DNA of 64,000 nt. Source: Anthopleura xanthogrammica. Taxonomy: Eukaryota; Cnidaria; Anthozoa; Actiniaria; Actiniidae. The stretch's first letter is position 1. Each line of letters begins with the position of its first letter. The DNA is taken from NCBI GenBank assembly GCA_964019055.1, contig OZ025211.1, positions 11,976,400 through 12,040,399 on the forward strand. Reading direction: 5' to 3'. The notes under the pieces are model-generated. The model was not told the DNA's origin and did no database searches. It worked only from the letters and a program-made list of their open reading frames with translations. This document shows positions 21,701 through 33,761 of the stretch, one piece after another. A program made the position numbers and the translations under genes.

Positions 21701-22488
21701 ATGATCCTCGGCTTCGTAACAGTCCACAATTAAAGTATTATTTAAAACGGTCAACAAACGAAAAGTCCAGTTTTGCAGTCAATATCGAACCTGGGGGAAA
21801 TTAAAAATGGCCAAAAATCCTGCTTAAAATAAAATATCTCGAAATAAATCAGTTTTTATAGTGGGTAACAAATTCAGTATGTTTGTATATAAGAGCCAAC
21901 CCATAGAGAATCGATTTCTCTAAATTGGTATGGATATGCAAGCTCGTAAAAGGCAAATAAAAATGGTTATCTGTAAATTCAACATAAACATGTTTTTGTA
22001 TAAAACCGTCTTTGAGAGGTAAAGTTAAATTTAAAACATTCAGGCTATGCTCGTAGTACTCCATGGTAAAGTTTGTCACTTCGGCCAGCAGCAATATTAG
22101 ATATATTGCGGTCAACGTCGGGCTACGCCCTCAAGCTGACTGCAATATATCTAATATTGCTGTCGGCCTCAGTAACTGTCTAATACACTGATATTGGGTA
22201 GCTTGCACACACACGCACACATCTTGAATATATATCTAGTAAACTATTAAATAACTAAAATATATACAATATATACTAAGAAGACTTTATAACCTGCTCA
22301 GGTTCATTACAGGGTACAAAGCTTGAGATTCAGATCTTTACTAAGAATACGTCGATAAAATAGCAATCTTGCCGCTCGACGTTCATAGAGTCTAACACCC
22401 TAAAGACGGTCCACATTAAGCAAGGCGTCTGGGATGATTAAGGACAGCACACTATACGGACACGGAGAGTTTGTCCCCTCTCAGAGTT
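21701..22488. repeat. Array unit spacer, 3' side of copy 6
   Basis: Standard 3'-side spacer from the TAATGATCCTCGGCTTCG landmark onward, including the hairpin at 22088-22162. No gene seen. Confidence 0.6.
22088..22162. repeat. Hairpin in unit spacer
   Basis: Arms at 22088-22108 and 22143-22162 pair over 20 bp. The loop again contains CGGGCTACGC. It is the only hairpin-bearing unit in the single-copy middle region. Confidence 0.8.
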
Positions 22489-23427
22489 TCAAGCTTCCTC
22501 GCCTTGAACCGAGTCACGTTCTCGTCTTAACATTCTTTTGACTGTAGTTTTTATTGCTTGTCGAATATCTTGCATCCGCCACAAATACAGTAAAGGATTC
22601 ACTGTCGAGTTTACTCCTGCAGTCAGCTCGCTTACCAGTAACGCCTGGTATGAAACCAATGAAGGAAGATCTTTCTCGAGAGCAGATGCAATAACCGAGC
22701 AAAAGTACGGCAGATACAATAGCAAGGTCGTCAACATGACAAGTATCATGGTGTTCATAGATCTTCTGTATTGCGAGACATCAAAGTCACTGCTTCCAGC
22801 GTTTGGTTGCTGACTGGACGATGATACAGAAGACGTGAGCTTCTTCAGTGAGTAGAACGCCATGGAATAACAAACGGTCATGGTTGTGAGTAAAACAAAA
22901 AGAAAACATGGGATTAAAACATTTAATGCATATCGAAAGACGTTTGATAGGAGTAACGTCAACAGCAGCAAAAGCGCTCCCACCCAGTAAGGGATAGTCA
23001 CCATCCAGATGCGTCGAGATGTTACAAACGATCGATATCTGTTTTTCAGTCTAATGGCCAACAGTCGGTCAACGCTTATAAGAGTCAAACAGTACAGAGA
23101 TACAGAAGCTAACCAGTATAATACAAGATACGCAAATGAAGATATATAACAGAATTTTGTGGTCCACTTTTTAATGTAAGCATAGTGGTAGAAGATCATT
23201 GAAGTTTCAGCAAGGGCACCATAAAATAAGTCTGATAATACAAGATTAGCAAGAAGAAGATACGAAGGCTTGTGTAGAGTTGGATTCTTCCAGATGGAAT
23301 ACAGTATTAAAGAGTTCAAAGATACGGCTGTTACTGATGTAATGCCAAATAACGCGGATATAGGTATCCTAAACGATGGCAACTCAGCGATACTGTTGTA
23401 TCGAAACGAGTAACAAGTGTTGTTCAT
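22489..23427 (-). CDS. Class A GPCR, array copy 6
   Basis: Intact 312-residue receptor (MNNTCYSFRYNSIAELPSF). It is a patchwork of its neighbours. The TM3 entry (KFCYISSFAYLV) resembles copy 3, ECL2 (RYALNVLIPC) is near the copy 4/5 type, and TM6-ECL3-TM7 (IASALEKDLPSLVSYQALL) is the type seen in copy 1. DRL, Cys93, Cys174 and NPLLY are present. The tail is the most diverged (RERDSVQGEEA). Confidence 0.93.
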   Translation of the reverse strand: MNNTCYSFRYNSIAELPSFRIPISALFGITSVTAVSLNSLILYSIWKNPTLHKPSYLLLANLVLSDLFYGALAETSMIFYHYAYIKKWTTKFCYISSFAYLVLYWLASVSLYCLTLISVDRLLAIRLKNRYRSFVTSRRIWMVTIPYWVGALLLLLTLLLSNVFRYALNVLIPCFLFVLLTTMTVCYSMAFYSLKKLTSSVSSSSQQPNAGSSDFDVSQYRRSMNTMILVMLTTLLLYLPYFCSVIASALEKDLPSLVSYQALLVSELTAGVNSTVNPLLYLWRMQDIRQAIKTTVKRMLRRERDSVQGEEA

Positions 23428-24230
23428 CTTTTGATATGCTTTAACTAAACGTGAAGCGTTTTAAACTGACTTTAAATTGAAAACGCTTTCGATTTTTATT
23501 ACTGAGTCTTTTTGTCATCTGTTAAACCTTTATTAATTATCTTTTGTGCTGTTTTAATTAAAAGTTTCAATGCCTCATAATATTTTTCAGGTCTGCCACC
23601 TGTCACACGGAGTAAATTGTCGTTGCGGAATACAGAATCTTCACGTCCTATTCGTTAGCTTATCATTTAGTTTCACTTACTTCCATCACTGGCACACTAA
23701 ACTGAATTGGTTTTCAGTGTGAACAATAACGAGGTTAGAGGTAACTTAATAGTTGAATCTAATTTCCATAAAGTAATATATTTTTCCGTTATGAGAAGTC
23801 CGTCAGTATAACTATTAAAGTAAATTGACCGTTTGTGTGTGCATGGCCGATTCAAAAGTTGTTGGAAATGTGAATAGATCGAAAAATGAGTAACCTTTTT
23901 TGAGTTTCTAAACAAAAAAGTAATGCTAGTGTATTCTGAAGCCACAGAAGGGTGCAAAACTTTTAATTAAAATGGAGGCTATTGCTCCTTCTAGACGCTT
24001 CTGCACTCATTGGCCAAAAATAATATATCTAAGTATATTTCGACTCCGGAGCGACTTCTGAGCGAGTTGAATCTGAATCAGTTGCCGCTCCAATGTCACA
24101 TAGTTTGAGAAGCCCTACCAAACTAATTGAAACGCCATTTTTCTTTTGCCAGACATAATTCATCTATTGATGACTTCGGCACATGAGAGGATAGAATAAG
24201 AATAAAAATATATATATAAATGCTTGAGTA
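23428..24230. repeat. Conserved 5' flank of GPCR copy 6
   Basis: Standard flank followed by a truncated coding-like block (about 24070-24190, missing the CSVC part). No gene seen. Confidence 0.55.
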
Positions 24231-25680
24231 GGAATAGCCTGCGTAGCAGGCCCTCGCGAAGGGAGGAGTGCTGGGAGGAGAAGGGAAGGAAGGAGGGCCT
24301 GCAGACAAACCCCGCTTTTTTGCCTAACGCCTCCTAATTAACTTAAAGTTTCCTGTAATATGTCAATGTCAAAATCGACCAATTTAAATTAACGGGATGA
24401 AATACGATACGAAGGAAATGATCAGCAACGGTTGATACTATAAATATGACATGGATCCAGAGGAGGTTCCATGGTTATCCCGTGATGCATTGTGTTTCAT
24501 GGTACAGTATCAATTCTTTCGTGACGTCATCACTTTGTTTGAGCTGGCTTTGAGTGAAGATGAAAATGACAATGTTTAGTCCAGATGCATCAATGGACAA
24601 TACTGAGCCCTCCTCTCACATGGGTTACAGAAACTATCCAGATGATTTTTGCAGAGTTTGTAAATACAATCTAAAACCCACTTTGATAATTATAGCAAGG
24701 TAATAAAATCTTCACTGAGCACAGAATTTTTCAAGCCACCTCAAAGACAAATATCAACAGTGACAAGAGGCTTTATTATCACCACTATATACAGTAAGTT
24801 ACAGATAAATGCATAGCTTCCTCAAAGATATCACAGTCACTGAATGTATTCTGGATCGAATCATCGATTGTTTGATATATACAAAGACACTTATGATATT
24901 GTGCCCTAAAACATACAACAATTCAATATATAGAATAATACCGATTATGACTACATACAAAAAAACAACGATTTCACCTTGAGTTTCAGTAAATTACAGT
25001 TCTTATTTTCTGTGCTCTGACACATCTTGTCATCGATGCAAATATTCAACATGCCGTCTTGGCAGTTCGCTTTCTCGTAGATCACAATCTGCTCGTCTGA
25101 CTTCAAGTTCTTGTGGTCAGCTTCAAAGTTTTGCTTGTCAATTGTTTTTTAGTTTGTCTCCGGATAGTTTGTATTTGAGATCTGGCAAGATCTAGATTGG
25201 CTAGTTTGGCTAGATAGTTCTAAGATTCTCATAGTTTGCTCATAGATTCTCATATAGTTCTCTCGTTGAGTACGTGGATCAACCCGTTCCAAAATCGCTC
25301 AATTGTATCTCTTAGTAAGTAGTTTAAGCGTTCCGATAAAAAAGCTAAAGACAATGGTAGCCCACATGCCTACAGACAACAAACTTCGATCAAGAAAACA
25401 GCTTTAATAAGTAATTTTCTATCGACGAACCTCTAAGGAATGATGCAATGGCGACCAAGCAGACCGAGCAAAGACAAATACCTCATACTCAATATCATGT
25501 GTTTAATTCTGTCAACATGTATCCAATCATATTTGAGAAATAGACAAACCAAAACTCCATTGGACAGACAATTGCTATGGTTATGAGTTTTTTCCAATCA
25601 TGATCGCGACGGGCAAAAAGAAAAAAAAACGAAGCTCATTTTAAGATTTGTTTGCCACCATGGCAACCCAGTAATGATCC
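24231..25680. repeat. Unit 7 version of the shared segment
   Basis: Matches 18841-21700 without the 1.4-kb insertion, and so provides the empty site. Near 24618-24704 a plus-strand frame reads MGYRNYPDDFCRVCKYNLKP and runs to GCAAG|GTAATAA, a plausible donor; the equivalents at 12530, 19255 and 57690 have altered starts. Confidence 0.6.
24978..25290 (-). pseudogene. Broken host-gene exon fragment (unit 7)
   Basis: Homologue of 21005-21318. The frame is intact through the region where the other copy is shifted (SQSRSCQISNTNYPETN), then meets a TAA stop before the NLKSDEQIVIYEKANCQDG part. The candidate donor AAG|GTGAAATCG is kept. The two copies do not share a disabling lesion, so the ancestral segment was probably intact when it was duplicated. 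Confidence 0.4.
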
Positions 25681-26417
25681 TCGGCTTCGTAACAGTCCAC
25701 AATTAAAGTATTATTTAAAACGGTCAAGAAACGAAAAGTCCAGTTTTGCAGTCAATATCGAACCTGGGGGAAATTAAAAATGGCCAAAAATCCTGCTTAA
25801 AATAAAATATCTCGAAATAAATAAGTTTTTATAGTGGGTAACAAATTCAGTATGTTTGTATATAAGAGCTAACCCATAGAGAATCGATTTCTCTAAATTG
25901 GTATGGATATGCGAGCTCGTAAAAGGCAAATAAAAATGGTTATCTGTAAATTCAACAGAAACATGTTTTTGTATAAAACCGTCTTTGAGAGGTAAAGTTA
26001 AATTTAAAACATTCAGGCTATGCTCGTAGTACTCCATGGTAAAGTTTGTCACTTCGGCCAGCAGCAATATTAGATATATTGCCGGCCTCAGTAACTGTCT
26101 AATACACTGATATTGGATATAGCTTGCTCACACGAACACATATTCAATATATATCTAGTAAACTATTAAATAACTAAAATATATACAATATATACTAAGA
26201 AGACTTTATAACCTGCTCAGGTTCATTACAGGGTATAAAGCTTGAGATTCAGATGTTTACTAAGAATACGTCGATAAAAGAGCAATCTTCCTGCTCGAGG
26301 TTCATACTGTCTAACACCCTAAAAACGGTCATCATTAAGCAAGGCATCTGGGATGATTAAGGAGAACCGACTATACGCACACGGAGAGCTTGTCCGCCTT
26401 CATTCAGAGTTTCATTA
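25681..26417. repeat. Array unit spacer, 3' side of copy 7
   Basis: Standard 3'-side spacer with only the left hairpin arm (about 26062). No gene seen. Confidence 0.6.
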
Positions 26418-27362
26418 TCAAGCTGGCTCGTCTTCAACCGAGGGATGTTCTCCTCTTAAAATTCTTTTGACTGTAGTTTTTACTGCTTGACGAATATCTT
26501 GCATGCGCCACAAATACAGTAAAGGATTCACTGTCGAGTTGATTGATACGACAAGGTTCATTATGGATGATACCTTGTAAAATATAATCAAAGAAAGGCC
26601 TTTTCCATTCATGATAGAGAATGTAACAGCCGAACAAAAGTACGGTAGGTACAATAGCAAGGTCGTCAACATGACAAGTATCATGGTGTTCATAGATCTT
26701 CGGTATTGCGAGACATCAAAGTCACTGTTTCCATCGTTTGGTTGCTGACTGAACGAGGATACAGAAGACGTGAGCTTCTTCAGTGAGTAGAACGCCATGG
26801 AATAACAAACGGTCATAGTTGAAAGAAACACGAAAACAAAACATGGGATCATAATTTTTTCTACATATTGAAACACCTTTGCAAGGAGTAACGTCAGCAG
26901 CAGCAAAAGCGTACCCACCCAGTAAGGGATAGTCATCATCCAGATGCGTCGACATGTTACAAACGATCGATATCTGTTTTTCAGTCTAATGGCCAACAGT
27001 CGGTCAACGCTTGTAAGAGTCAAACAGTACAGAGATACAGAAGCTAACCAGTATCCTACAAGATGAGCAAATGCAGATATATAACAGAATTCTGTGGTCC
27101 ACTTTTTAATGTAAGCATAGTGGTAGAAGATCATTGAAGTCTCTGCCAACGCTCCAAACACAAGATCTGATAATGCAAGATTAGCAAGAAGAAGATACGA
27201 AGGCTTGTGTAGAGTGGGATTCTTCCAGATTGAATACAGTATTAAAGAGTTTAAAGATACGGCTGTTAGGGATGTAATGCCCAATAAAGCGGATAGAGGT
27301 ATCCTAAACGATGGCAACTCAGCGATACTTTCGTATCGAAACGAGTAACAAGTGTTGTTCAT
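26418..27362 (-). CDS. Class A GPCR, array copy 7
   Basis: Intact 314-residue receptor (MNNTCYSFRYESIAELPSF). TM1-TM2 resemble copy 4 (LLGITSLTAVS, LALSDLVFGALAETS). ECL2 is LAKVFQYVEKIMIPC, ICL3 has SSFSQQPNDGNSDFD, and ECL3 is NGKGLSLIIFYKVSS. These last features recur in the gene at 60181-61128, making this copy, or a close relative, the likely conversion donor. Cys replaces Ser in the TM4-side motif (FVTCRRIWM). DRL and NPLLY are present. Confidence 0.93.
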   Translation of the reverse strand: MNNTCYSFRYESIAELPSFRIPLSALLGITSLTAVSLNSLILYSIWKNPTLHKPSYLLLANLALSDLVFGALAETSMIFYHYAYIKKWTTEFCYISAFAHLVGYWLASVSLYCLTLTSVDRLLAIRLKNRYRSFVTCRRIWMMTIPYWVGTLLLLLTLLLAKVFQYVEKIMIPCFVFVFLSTMTVCYSMAFYSLKKLTSSVSSFSQQPNDGNSDFDVSQYRRSMNTMILVMLTTLLLYLPYFCSAVTFSIMNGKGLSLIIFYKVSSIMNLVVSINSTVNPLLYLWRMQDIRQAVKTTVKRILRGEHPSVEDEPA

Positions 27363-28080
27363 CTTTTGATCTGCTTTAACTAAACGTGAAGCGTTTTAAA
27401 CTGACTTTAAATTGAAAACGCTTTCTATTTTTATTACTGAGTCTTTTTTTGTTATCTTTGAAGCCTTTTTTATATATCTTTTGTACTGTTTTACTTAAAA
27501 GTTTCAATGCCTCAGGTCTGTCATCTGTCATACGGAGTAAATTGTCGTTGCGGAATACAGAATCTTCATGTCCTATTCGTTACCTTAATATCATTTATTT
27601 TCGTTTACTTTTATCACTGGCACACTAAACTGAATTGGTTTTCAGTGTGAACAATAACGAGGTTAGATGTTACTTAATAGTTGAATCTAATTTCCAAAAA
27701 GAAATTATATATTTTTTCCGTTATGAGATGTCAGTATAACTATTAAAGTAAATTTAAAAGTAAAAGTGCAAAACTTTTAATTAAAATAAAGGCTATGGCT
27801 CGTTCTAGACGCTTCTGCACTCAATGGCCGAAAATAATATAGCTTAGTATATTTGGACTCCGGAGCGACTTCTGAACAAGTTGAATCTGAATCAGTTGTC
27901 ACTACAGTGTCACATAGTTTGACAAGCCCTACAGAACTTGTTTACCGTGTTTGTCGACCCGATATGAAACTGCCGTACCAAACTAATTGAAACGCTTTTT
28001 TTCATTTTTTTGCCAGACTTAATTCATCGATTGATGACTTCGGCACATGAGAGGATAAAATAAAAATTAAACTAGCCCCT
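27363..28080. repeat. Conserved 5' flank of GPCR copy 7
   Basis: Standard flank, shortened by loss of about 30 bp of the AATGCCTCATAATATTTTTC stretch, then a coding-like block (about 27890-28050). No gene seen. Confidence 0.55.
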
Positions 28081-28119
28081 GGTAGCAGGGTAGACTGGGA
28101 TACCTGGATGGTAGTGGAT

Positions 28120-28202
28120 CCTTGGGAGCCAGGGTCGTGATACGAGCTATTGCCGTTGGAGTAGTATACTGAAACCGTGGGTTCAAGTTCCGCCAAGGGC
28201 GT
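28120..28202 (+). mobile_element. tRNA-like SINE head candidate
   Basis: GGGTTCAAGTTCC fits a pol III box B, preceded at tRNA-like distance by AGGGTCGTGATACGAGC, a loose box A. The end CCGCCAAGGGCG resembles an acceptor arm. It is absent from other units. It could be a tRNA-derived SINE head or a coincidence; no full cloverleaf was drawn. Confidence 0.3.
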
Positions 28203-28523
28203 ATGATATTTTTCTCTGTTATATCTTTATTTTGTTCTTTACACCCAAGGTAGCTCATTTCACTAGTATTCATATCATTGAAAGTGTCATAACTCTCAAA
28301 TTATGTTTTGCTAAAATATTATTGCCATGTGTGTTTTATTTGATTGATGACTAGTGCATAAAATCCTATTTTTCCAGTTCACAAAAAGAAAACCCTAGAT
28401 GCCATTTTAGTGAACACCCTTGCATTTTGGAAAAAAAGTTAAATAAAAAAAAATCGAAAATACTCATTTTGAAGTCCAACTTCCACTTCTTTCAAACTCC
28501 AATCCGAGTTTTACCATACGTAA
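28203..28523. other. No gene seen
   Basis: AT-rich sequence between the tRNA-like stretch and the TTAA site of the large element. No open frame or repeat match in this window was noticed. Confidence 0.5.
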
Positions 28524-30255
28524 TTAAGAGCGACTGTCTGTAAAAATCGAGAATCGTTCGACAGTTGTAAAAATTTTGATTTCTTTATACTTTGCCCAAA
28601 AGACCCTTAGGGTAAACTATTTTCGAAAAAAATATTTAAAGGTTTGGCCGATTTTTATTTTTGGCGAAATTGAGAAAAGTTGAAATTCACGTCCGAGCGT
28701 GTCTGGCGGCCTTCGAAATGCGTGAAAAATGGTGCATCTTTGATAACCGCTCACGACAGATTGAAACCCCGTTCGAAATTGAAAAACTCACAACTGATTT
28801 ACCTATTATCAATCTATGAACAGACTTAATTTGAGCTATACAGACATTTTATTTCTTTTTATTTTCTTACTAAGGTAAGGGCACTTTGGAGTTGCTAGAG
28901 AAAACATCGAATTACGGGCAAATCCAATGCATTCATTCTCCAATGCGCTATACAATATTACAAAAAAAATAATTTTTCCTTAAAGCTCAACTGTTATACT
29001 AAGTCACCACAAAATATCTAACTTGGCCCGCAAAAAGCCTGACTTCTAGAGGAAGAGTTCTAAGCACTACTTTGACCTGTCGTAACGCAATCTAGCACTT
29101 GAGCGTTACCAAGATGATAGGCCTAAACTGCTCCTAAAATATATTCTATGCCTCTAAATGACTGTTTTTCAATTGTTGGTCGTAATTCGACTGCAGAAGT
29201 ATAAGTTTTGTAAACATTGAGATGATAATATTCAAGAAACTATCATACTGAACTACAACAATGACTTCCGGTTACATTCCCGCAGTAACACAACGACAAC
29301 AACAAAGGCCTAATGTGATAATCTTGTAAAAATTACCAGTTTGAGAGTGATAATACTAAACTAAACGGAATAAAGCAATGAATTCAACTCTGCATATATG
29401 TAATTTTGAATAAATGAGCGAATATAAGCGTTATTAATGGCAATGATACTTAAAGGCCGTTCTGCCAGACTATAAAACGCATGTCGGTTGTACAAACATC
29501 ATTAATGCCGCTTCTGGCTTCAACCAACTTACGATTGTAACGTTGTTTAACAAAATCCAGTTTAAACTCAAAATTATATAAAAAATAATGCTGCGTTTAT
29601 TGATGAAATAAGCTTAAATTCAATGCAATTGGTCAGATCAGTAATTCGAAAATTCAGTTACTTACATTTATTCAAAAGTTACACTCGTCTACATTCGTGC
29701 TTGTTACCGGTTGTCAGCCGGCTATTATATTTATCCGTCCCGATTCAACCAATCCCTGAATTCTCATATTCTTTTGAAAGATTTAGGCCTCAGTACACGT
29801 AGCCTTGTGAGCCCGACTTTAGAGTTAAAGGCGAAGCGATACTTAGTAATGACAGTATGATAATGATAATGATAAAAACACATGGTAAAGAAATAAGTCC
29901 CGTGGGGGTGAGGGAGCTTGCGCAAAGTCGAGTGACGCACAGTGAATAATTATTTTGTAAAGAACACTTTATTACATGAACGCCAGTTGCTTGTGGCTTG
30001 TTACGATGCATATATTTACATTGGTTGCTTTAGTCAAATTTAAACAAGTATATTTCAATAAGCTTATCTCGTGCGTTATTAGTTTTGCGTTTGTGTCGTT
30101 AGAAATAACGTTTAGACAATGATCATGTCAAGTTTGACGGCTCCACCTTACGAATATTGCCAAATATAGAACTTAGTTACCAATGTAACGACATTAGAAT
30201 TATGTTATATCACCACTGTCACATCCCCATAATACTTTGCGTTTTCTTTCTTTTT

Positions 30256-30277
30256 GGGGGGGGGGGGGGGGGGGGGG
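30256..30277 (+). repeat. Poly-G tract, 22 bp
   Basis: One of three long homopolymer runs in the centre of the 4.0-kb element; the others are G17 at 30918-30934 and C21 at 31052-31072. Run length may be a sequencing artefact. Confidence 0.85.
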
Positions 30278-31051
30278 ACAACAATGGGCAAAAAAAATAT
30301 TTGAAAATTCAAAATCAGTTTAATCAGAGGCAATTCCACACGAATGTGAAAATGAAATGTTTGGCGTAACAGATGATGTATGGACTTACCAAAAAATGTC
30401 ATGACTCGTAAACCTGTTCAAATTTCTTTCTTTCTGGTTTTTGTGAATTGTGATAGAATCTATCATAGATGCATACGAGTTTTTAGATGTTTTTTTCTAC
30501 AATTCTTATTAGTCTTCATGGTAATATTAACGATTTTGTTTCGTTGTTGCCCCCCACTGAATGCAAAGCATTATGGGAATGTGAAAGTGGTGAATTGCCT
30601 TATGCATTGTACGATGCTTGTTGCTGCGCTGAGAAGGCCTCGTGCGGCTTTTCGCTCTTGCTTGAAAATCCTACACCTTGTGGAGCAAGCTGGAGAAATC
30701 CTGACAACATACAGTGTATCGCATTGAGTGAGTGTAAGAGAGACGTGTTATATGTCTTTGCGCAGTACGACGTATACACAATGCTTAAATTGAAGCTGCC
30801 CGTTCTCAAGTCACTTTGCAACAACTTTGATTTGCACCAACTTAGATTTGCACCTTGCTGATTCAAAGAACTGCCGGAAGAAAGCGTTTTACATTGCTCT
30901 ATTCAGGGAGAGACGGAGGGGGGGGGGGGGGGGGTAGTGGCGGGCTTTCACGAGAATGACATTTCTATTTTGTCTAAGAATAAGAAAAAAAGTTAACATA
31001 ACATAATTCTCACCCCGAGATGAGATTGGATTACCTGTGGTGAGAACGCTA

Positions 31052-31072
31052 CCCCCCCCCCCCCCCCCCCCC
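31052..31072 (+). repeat. Poly-C tract, 21 bp
   Basis: With the G17 run at 30918-30934 it forms a potential inverted pair about 117 bp apart in the centre of the 4.0-kb element. Confidence 0.85.
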
Positions 31073-32571
31073 ACCCCCCACCTTAAAAACTGTAATGTTG
31101 CTGTCTGTCAGCGTTTAAATTCATAAATATATATATAGACTCTACCTACCCCTACCCCCACCCCCAACGGTTTCATTTGTTATTCTTATTAACTAGCCGC
31201 CAGTCTTTGATTACTGTCGGTCTAGTATCGCAAAGGTTGTTTATGCAGTTTATGGTACTGTCCGTGAACTAACTATGTCACAAGGATATTATTTAGAGGA
31301 TTGGCTGACCAACTCAAAATATTGTATTTGAATTCAAGGCAAATTCAAGGTGATTTGGTTGACCAACTCAGAACATTTGACAAATCAGGACGGACATTAG
31401 AAAAGCTAACAAAACAAGTAGAAATGTAGCCAGACTTGTAAGTAAATTAATGTATTTTTGAAAATAACGGATTGAATTTAAGCTTATTTCATCAATAAAC
31501 GCAGCATTATTTTTTATATAATTTTGAGTTTAAACTGGATTTTGTTAAACAACGTTACAATCGTAAGTTGGTTGAAGCCAGAAGCGGCATTAATGATGTT
31601 TGTACAACCGACATGCGTTTTATAGCCCGGCAGAACGGCCCTTAAGTATCCTTGCCTTTAATAACGCTTATATTCGCTCATTTATTCAAAATTACATATA
31701 TGCAGAGTTGAATTCATTGCTTTATTCCGTTTAGTTTAGTATTATCACTCTCAAACTGGTAATTTTTACAAGATTATCACATTAGGCCTTTGTTGTTGTC
31801 GTTGTGTTACTGCGGGAATGTAACCGGAAGTCATTGTTGTAGTTCAGTATGATAGTTTCTTGAATATTATCATCTCAATGTTTACAAAACTTATACTTCT
31901 GCAGTCGAATTACGACCAACAATTGAAAAACAGTCATTTAGAGGCATAGAATATATTTTAGGAGCAGTTTAGGCCTATCATCTTGGTAACGCTCAAGTGT
32001 TAGATTGCGTTACGACAGATCAAAGTAGTGCTTAGAACTCTTCCTCTAGAAGTCAGGCTTTTTGCGGGCCAAGTTAGATATTTTGTGGTGACTTAGTATG
32101 ATAGTTGAGCTTTAAGGAAAAAATTTTTTTTTTGTAATATTGTATAGCGCATTGGAGAATGAATGCATTGGATTTGCCCGTAATTCGATGTTTTCTCTAG
32201 CAGCTCCAAAGTGCCCTTACCTTAGTAAGAAAATAAAAAGAAATAAAATGTCTGTATAGCTCAAATTAAGTCTGTTCATAGATTAATAATAGATAAATCA
32301 GTTGTGAGTTTTTCAATTTCGAACGGGGTTTCAATCGGTCGTGAGCGGTTATCAAAGATGCACCATTTTTCACGCATTTCGAAGGCCGCCAGACACGCTC
32401 GGACGTGGATTTCAACTTTTCTCGATTTCGCCAAAAATAAAAATCGGCCAAACCTTTAAATATTTTTTTCGAAAATAGTTTACCCTAAGGGTCTTTTGGG
32501 CAAAGTATAAAGAAATCAAAATTTTTACAACTGTCGAACGATTCTCGATTTTTACAGACAGTCGCTCTTAA

Positions 32572-33471
32572 GTCGCAGACAGAAGGTCTAGCAAAGCGAG
32601 CTGACGGAGACACGTTTTCTTTAGCTCAGCATTTTGTTTACTACTTGAGTCCTTCATTTAGAACGGTGAGACGAGCAAATAATTGCTCAAAACGTCCCTC
32701 AGAATTGCATTACATTTTATAATTTTGTATGTTCGTATACATTTGTAAATCAGTCGACAGTTCGTAAATGTTAAAACGAGTGCCGTGAGTTGAATGAATC
32801 TGAGGGTCAAAAGGCATGCGTTCGATTTTTAAAACATGGAATATGTTACAATTATTCGCCGATTTAACATGGAATAATTATCATTACTCTTTCTTAATAT
32901 CAAAATGAAAGTCCGAATAAACTTCTTTGTACCTCATGTTTATTTGTAGTAGTGTTGTTGAGTCAAAGCATTAAATATAGCATCCGAGAATCGGGTCGCT
33001 AAAACTCAAATGAAGTCATGACGTCCTATCTGTTTGAATTTAGCTTTGAGATCTTTAACACAAAAATTATTTGCTAATTTGTACCTTGGTACTGATACTA
33101 CAGACAATACTGCGTTGAATAGCTGAGTTAAAGCACGAGTAGTCAATTAAATTAGGAAATTTGCCATGATAAATGAAAATTCTTTAGAAATCTTGGTTTG
33201 ATTAGAAATAATCTTGTTTACGAATAAATTAAAAATTCAGACTCGGCTCAGTCTAGAATTGCAACAGTCAACGAAATAGAGCATGCGTAGACATTAAATT
33301 ATGTCACGTGATAAGCTAGCTCCGCCTTCCTTTAATTACTTGGCAACGTAGTGGCATTGATTGACAAGTGACACATGTTAATTAATCGGATTCATAGACG
33401 GGAACCCTGTAGCAGATGCCCGCTAAGGACTCTTGGGTAAGGCCGCAATGACCCTCTGGGTAGTATTGCGC
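32572..33471. other. No gene seen, single-copy sequence
   Basis: About 900 bp without a supported open frame or a match elsewhere in the window. It contains TCACGTGA near 33304 and is AT-rich. Its presence between mobile elements suggests it came with an insertion or is old unit spacer that has diverged. Confidence 0.4.
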
Positions 33472-33689
33472 AATACTCCCGTTTCGAGTTCTGTTTTACG
33501 CTGTGTTAGCCTCAAAACCGTGTAATATATTCTTTTATTCAGTAACAGCCCGTGGAAATTCAAGAGATCTGTGTGTAAAGAAGGCAATAAAAATACTATG
33601 AAATTTCACGAGTTTTATCTAAATTTCTGCATAATTTACGCACAATCGAGGCTAACACAGCGTAAAAGAGAACTCGAAACGGGAGTATT
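33472..33689. mobile_element. 218-bp MITE with 42-bp terminal inverted repeats
   Basis: The arms 33472-33513 and 33648-33689 match over 42 bp with one mismatch, beginning AATACTCCCGTTTCGAG. The interior has no coding capacity. The target-site duplication is unclear, so the superfamily is not assigned. Confidence 0.75.
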
Positions 33690-33761
33690 TGTTCATTTTA
33701 TCACAAAGAAGACACAAAAAACCAAATGCATTTTATGAATGTGATACCACAGGTATCCCGG

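Larger units (their letters stand above)
28528..32567. mobile_element. 4.0-kb DNA element with 1,097-bp terminal inverted repeats
   Basis: Both ends lie next to TTAA (28524-28527 and 32568-32571), as expected of a TTAA target duplication. The arms, 28528-29624 and 31471-32567, have the same length and are near-identical in inverted orientation, starting GAGCGACTGTCTGTAAAAAT. The unpaired centre (29625-31470) has poly-G and poly-C tracts and only short, unrecognised frames, the longest being 124 codons at 30487-30861. No DDE transposase was recognised, so it is probably non-autonomous. piggyBac also uses TTAA but has different terminal bases, so the superfamily is open. Confidence 0.8.

Noticed and set aside
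30487..30861. 124-codon Cys-rich frame in the 4.0-kb element as a possible secreted peptide or transposase
   Set aside because: No known motif, heavy overlap with frames on the other strand, and no signal peptide that I can defend.
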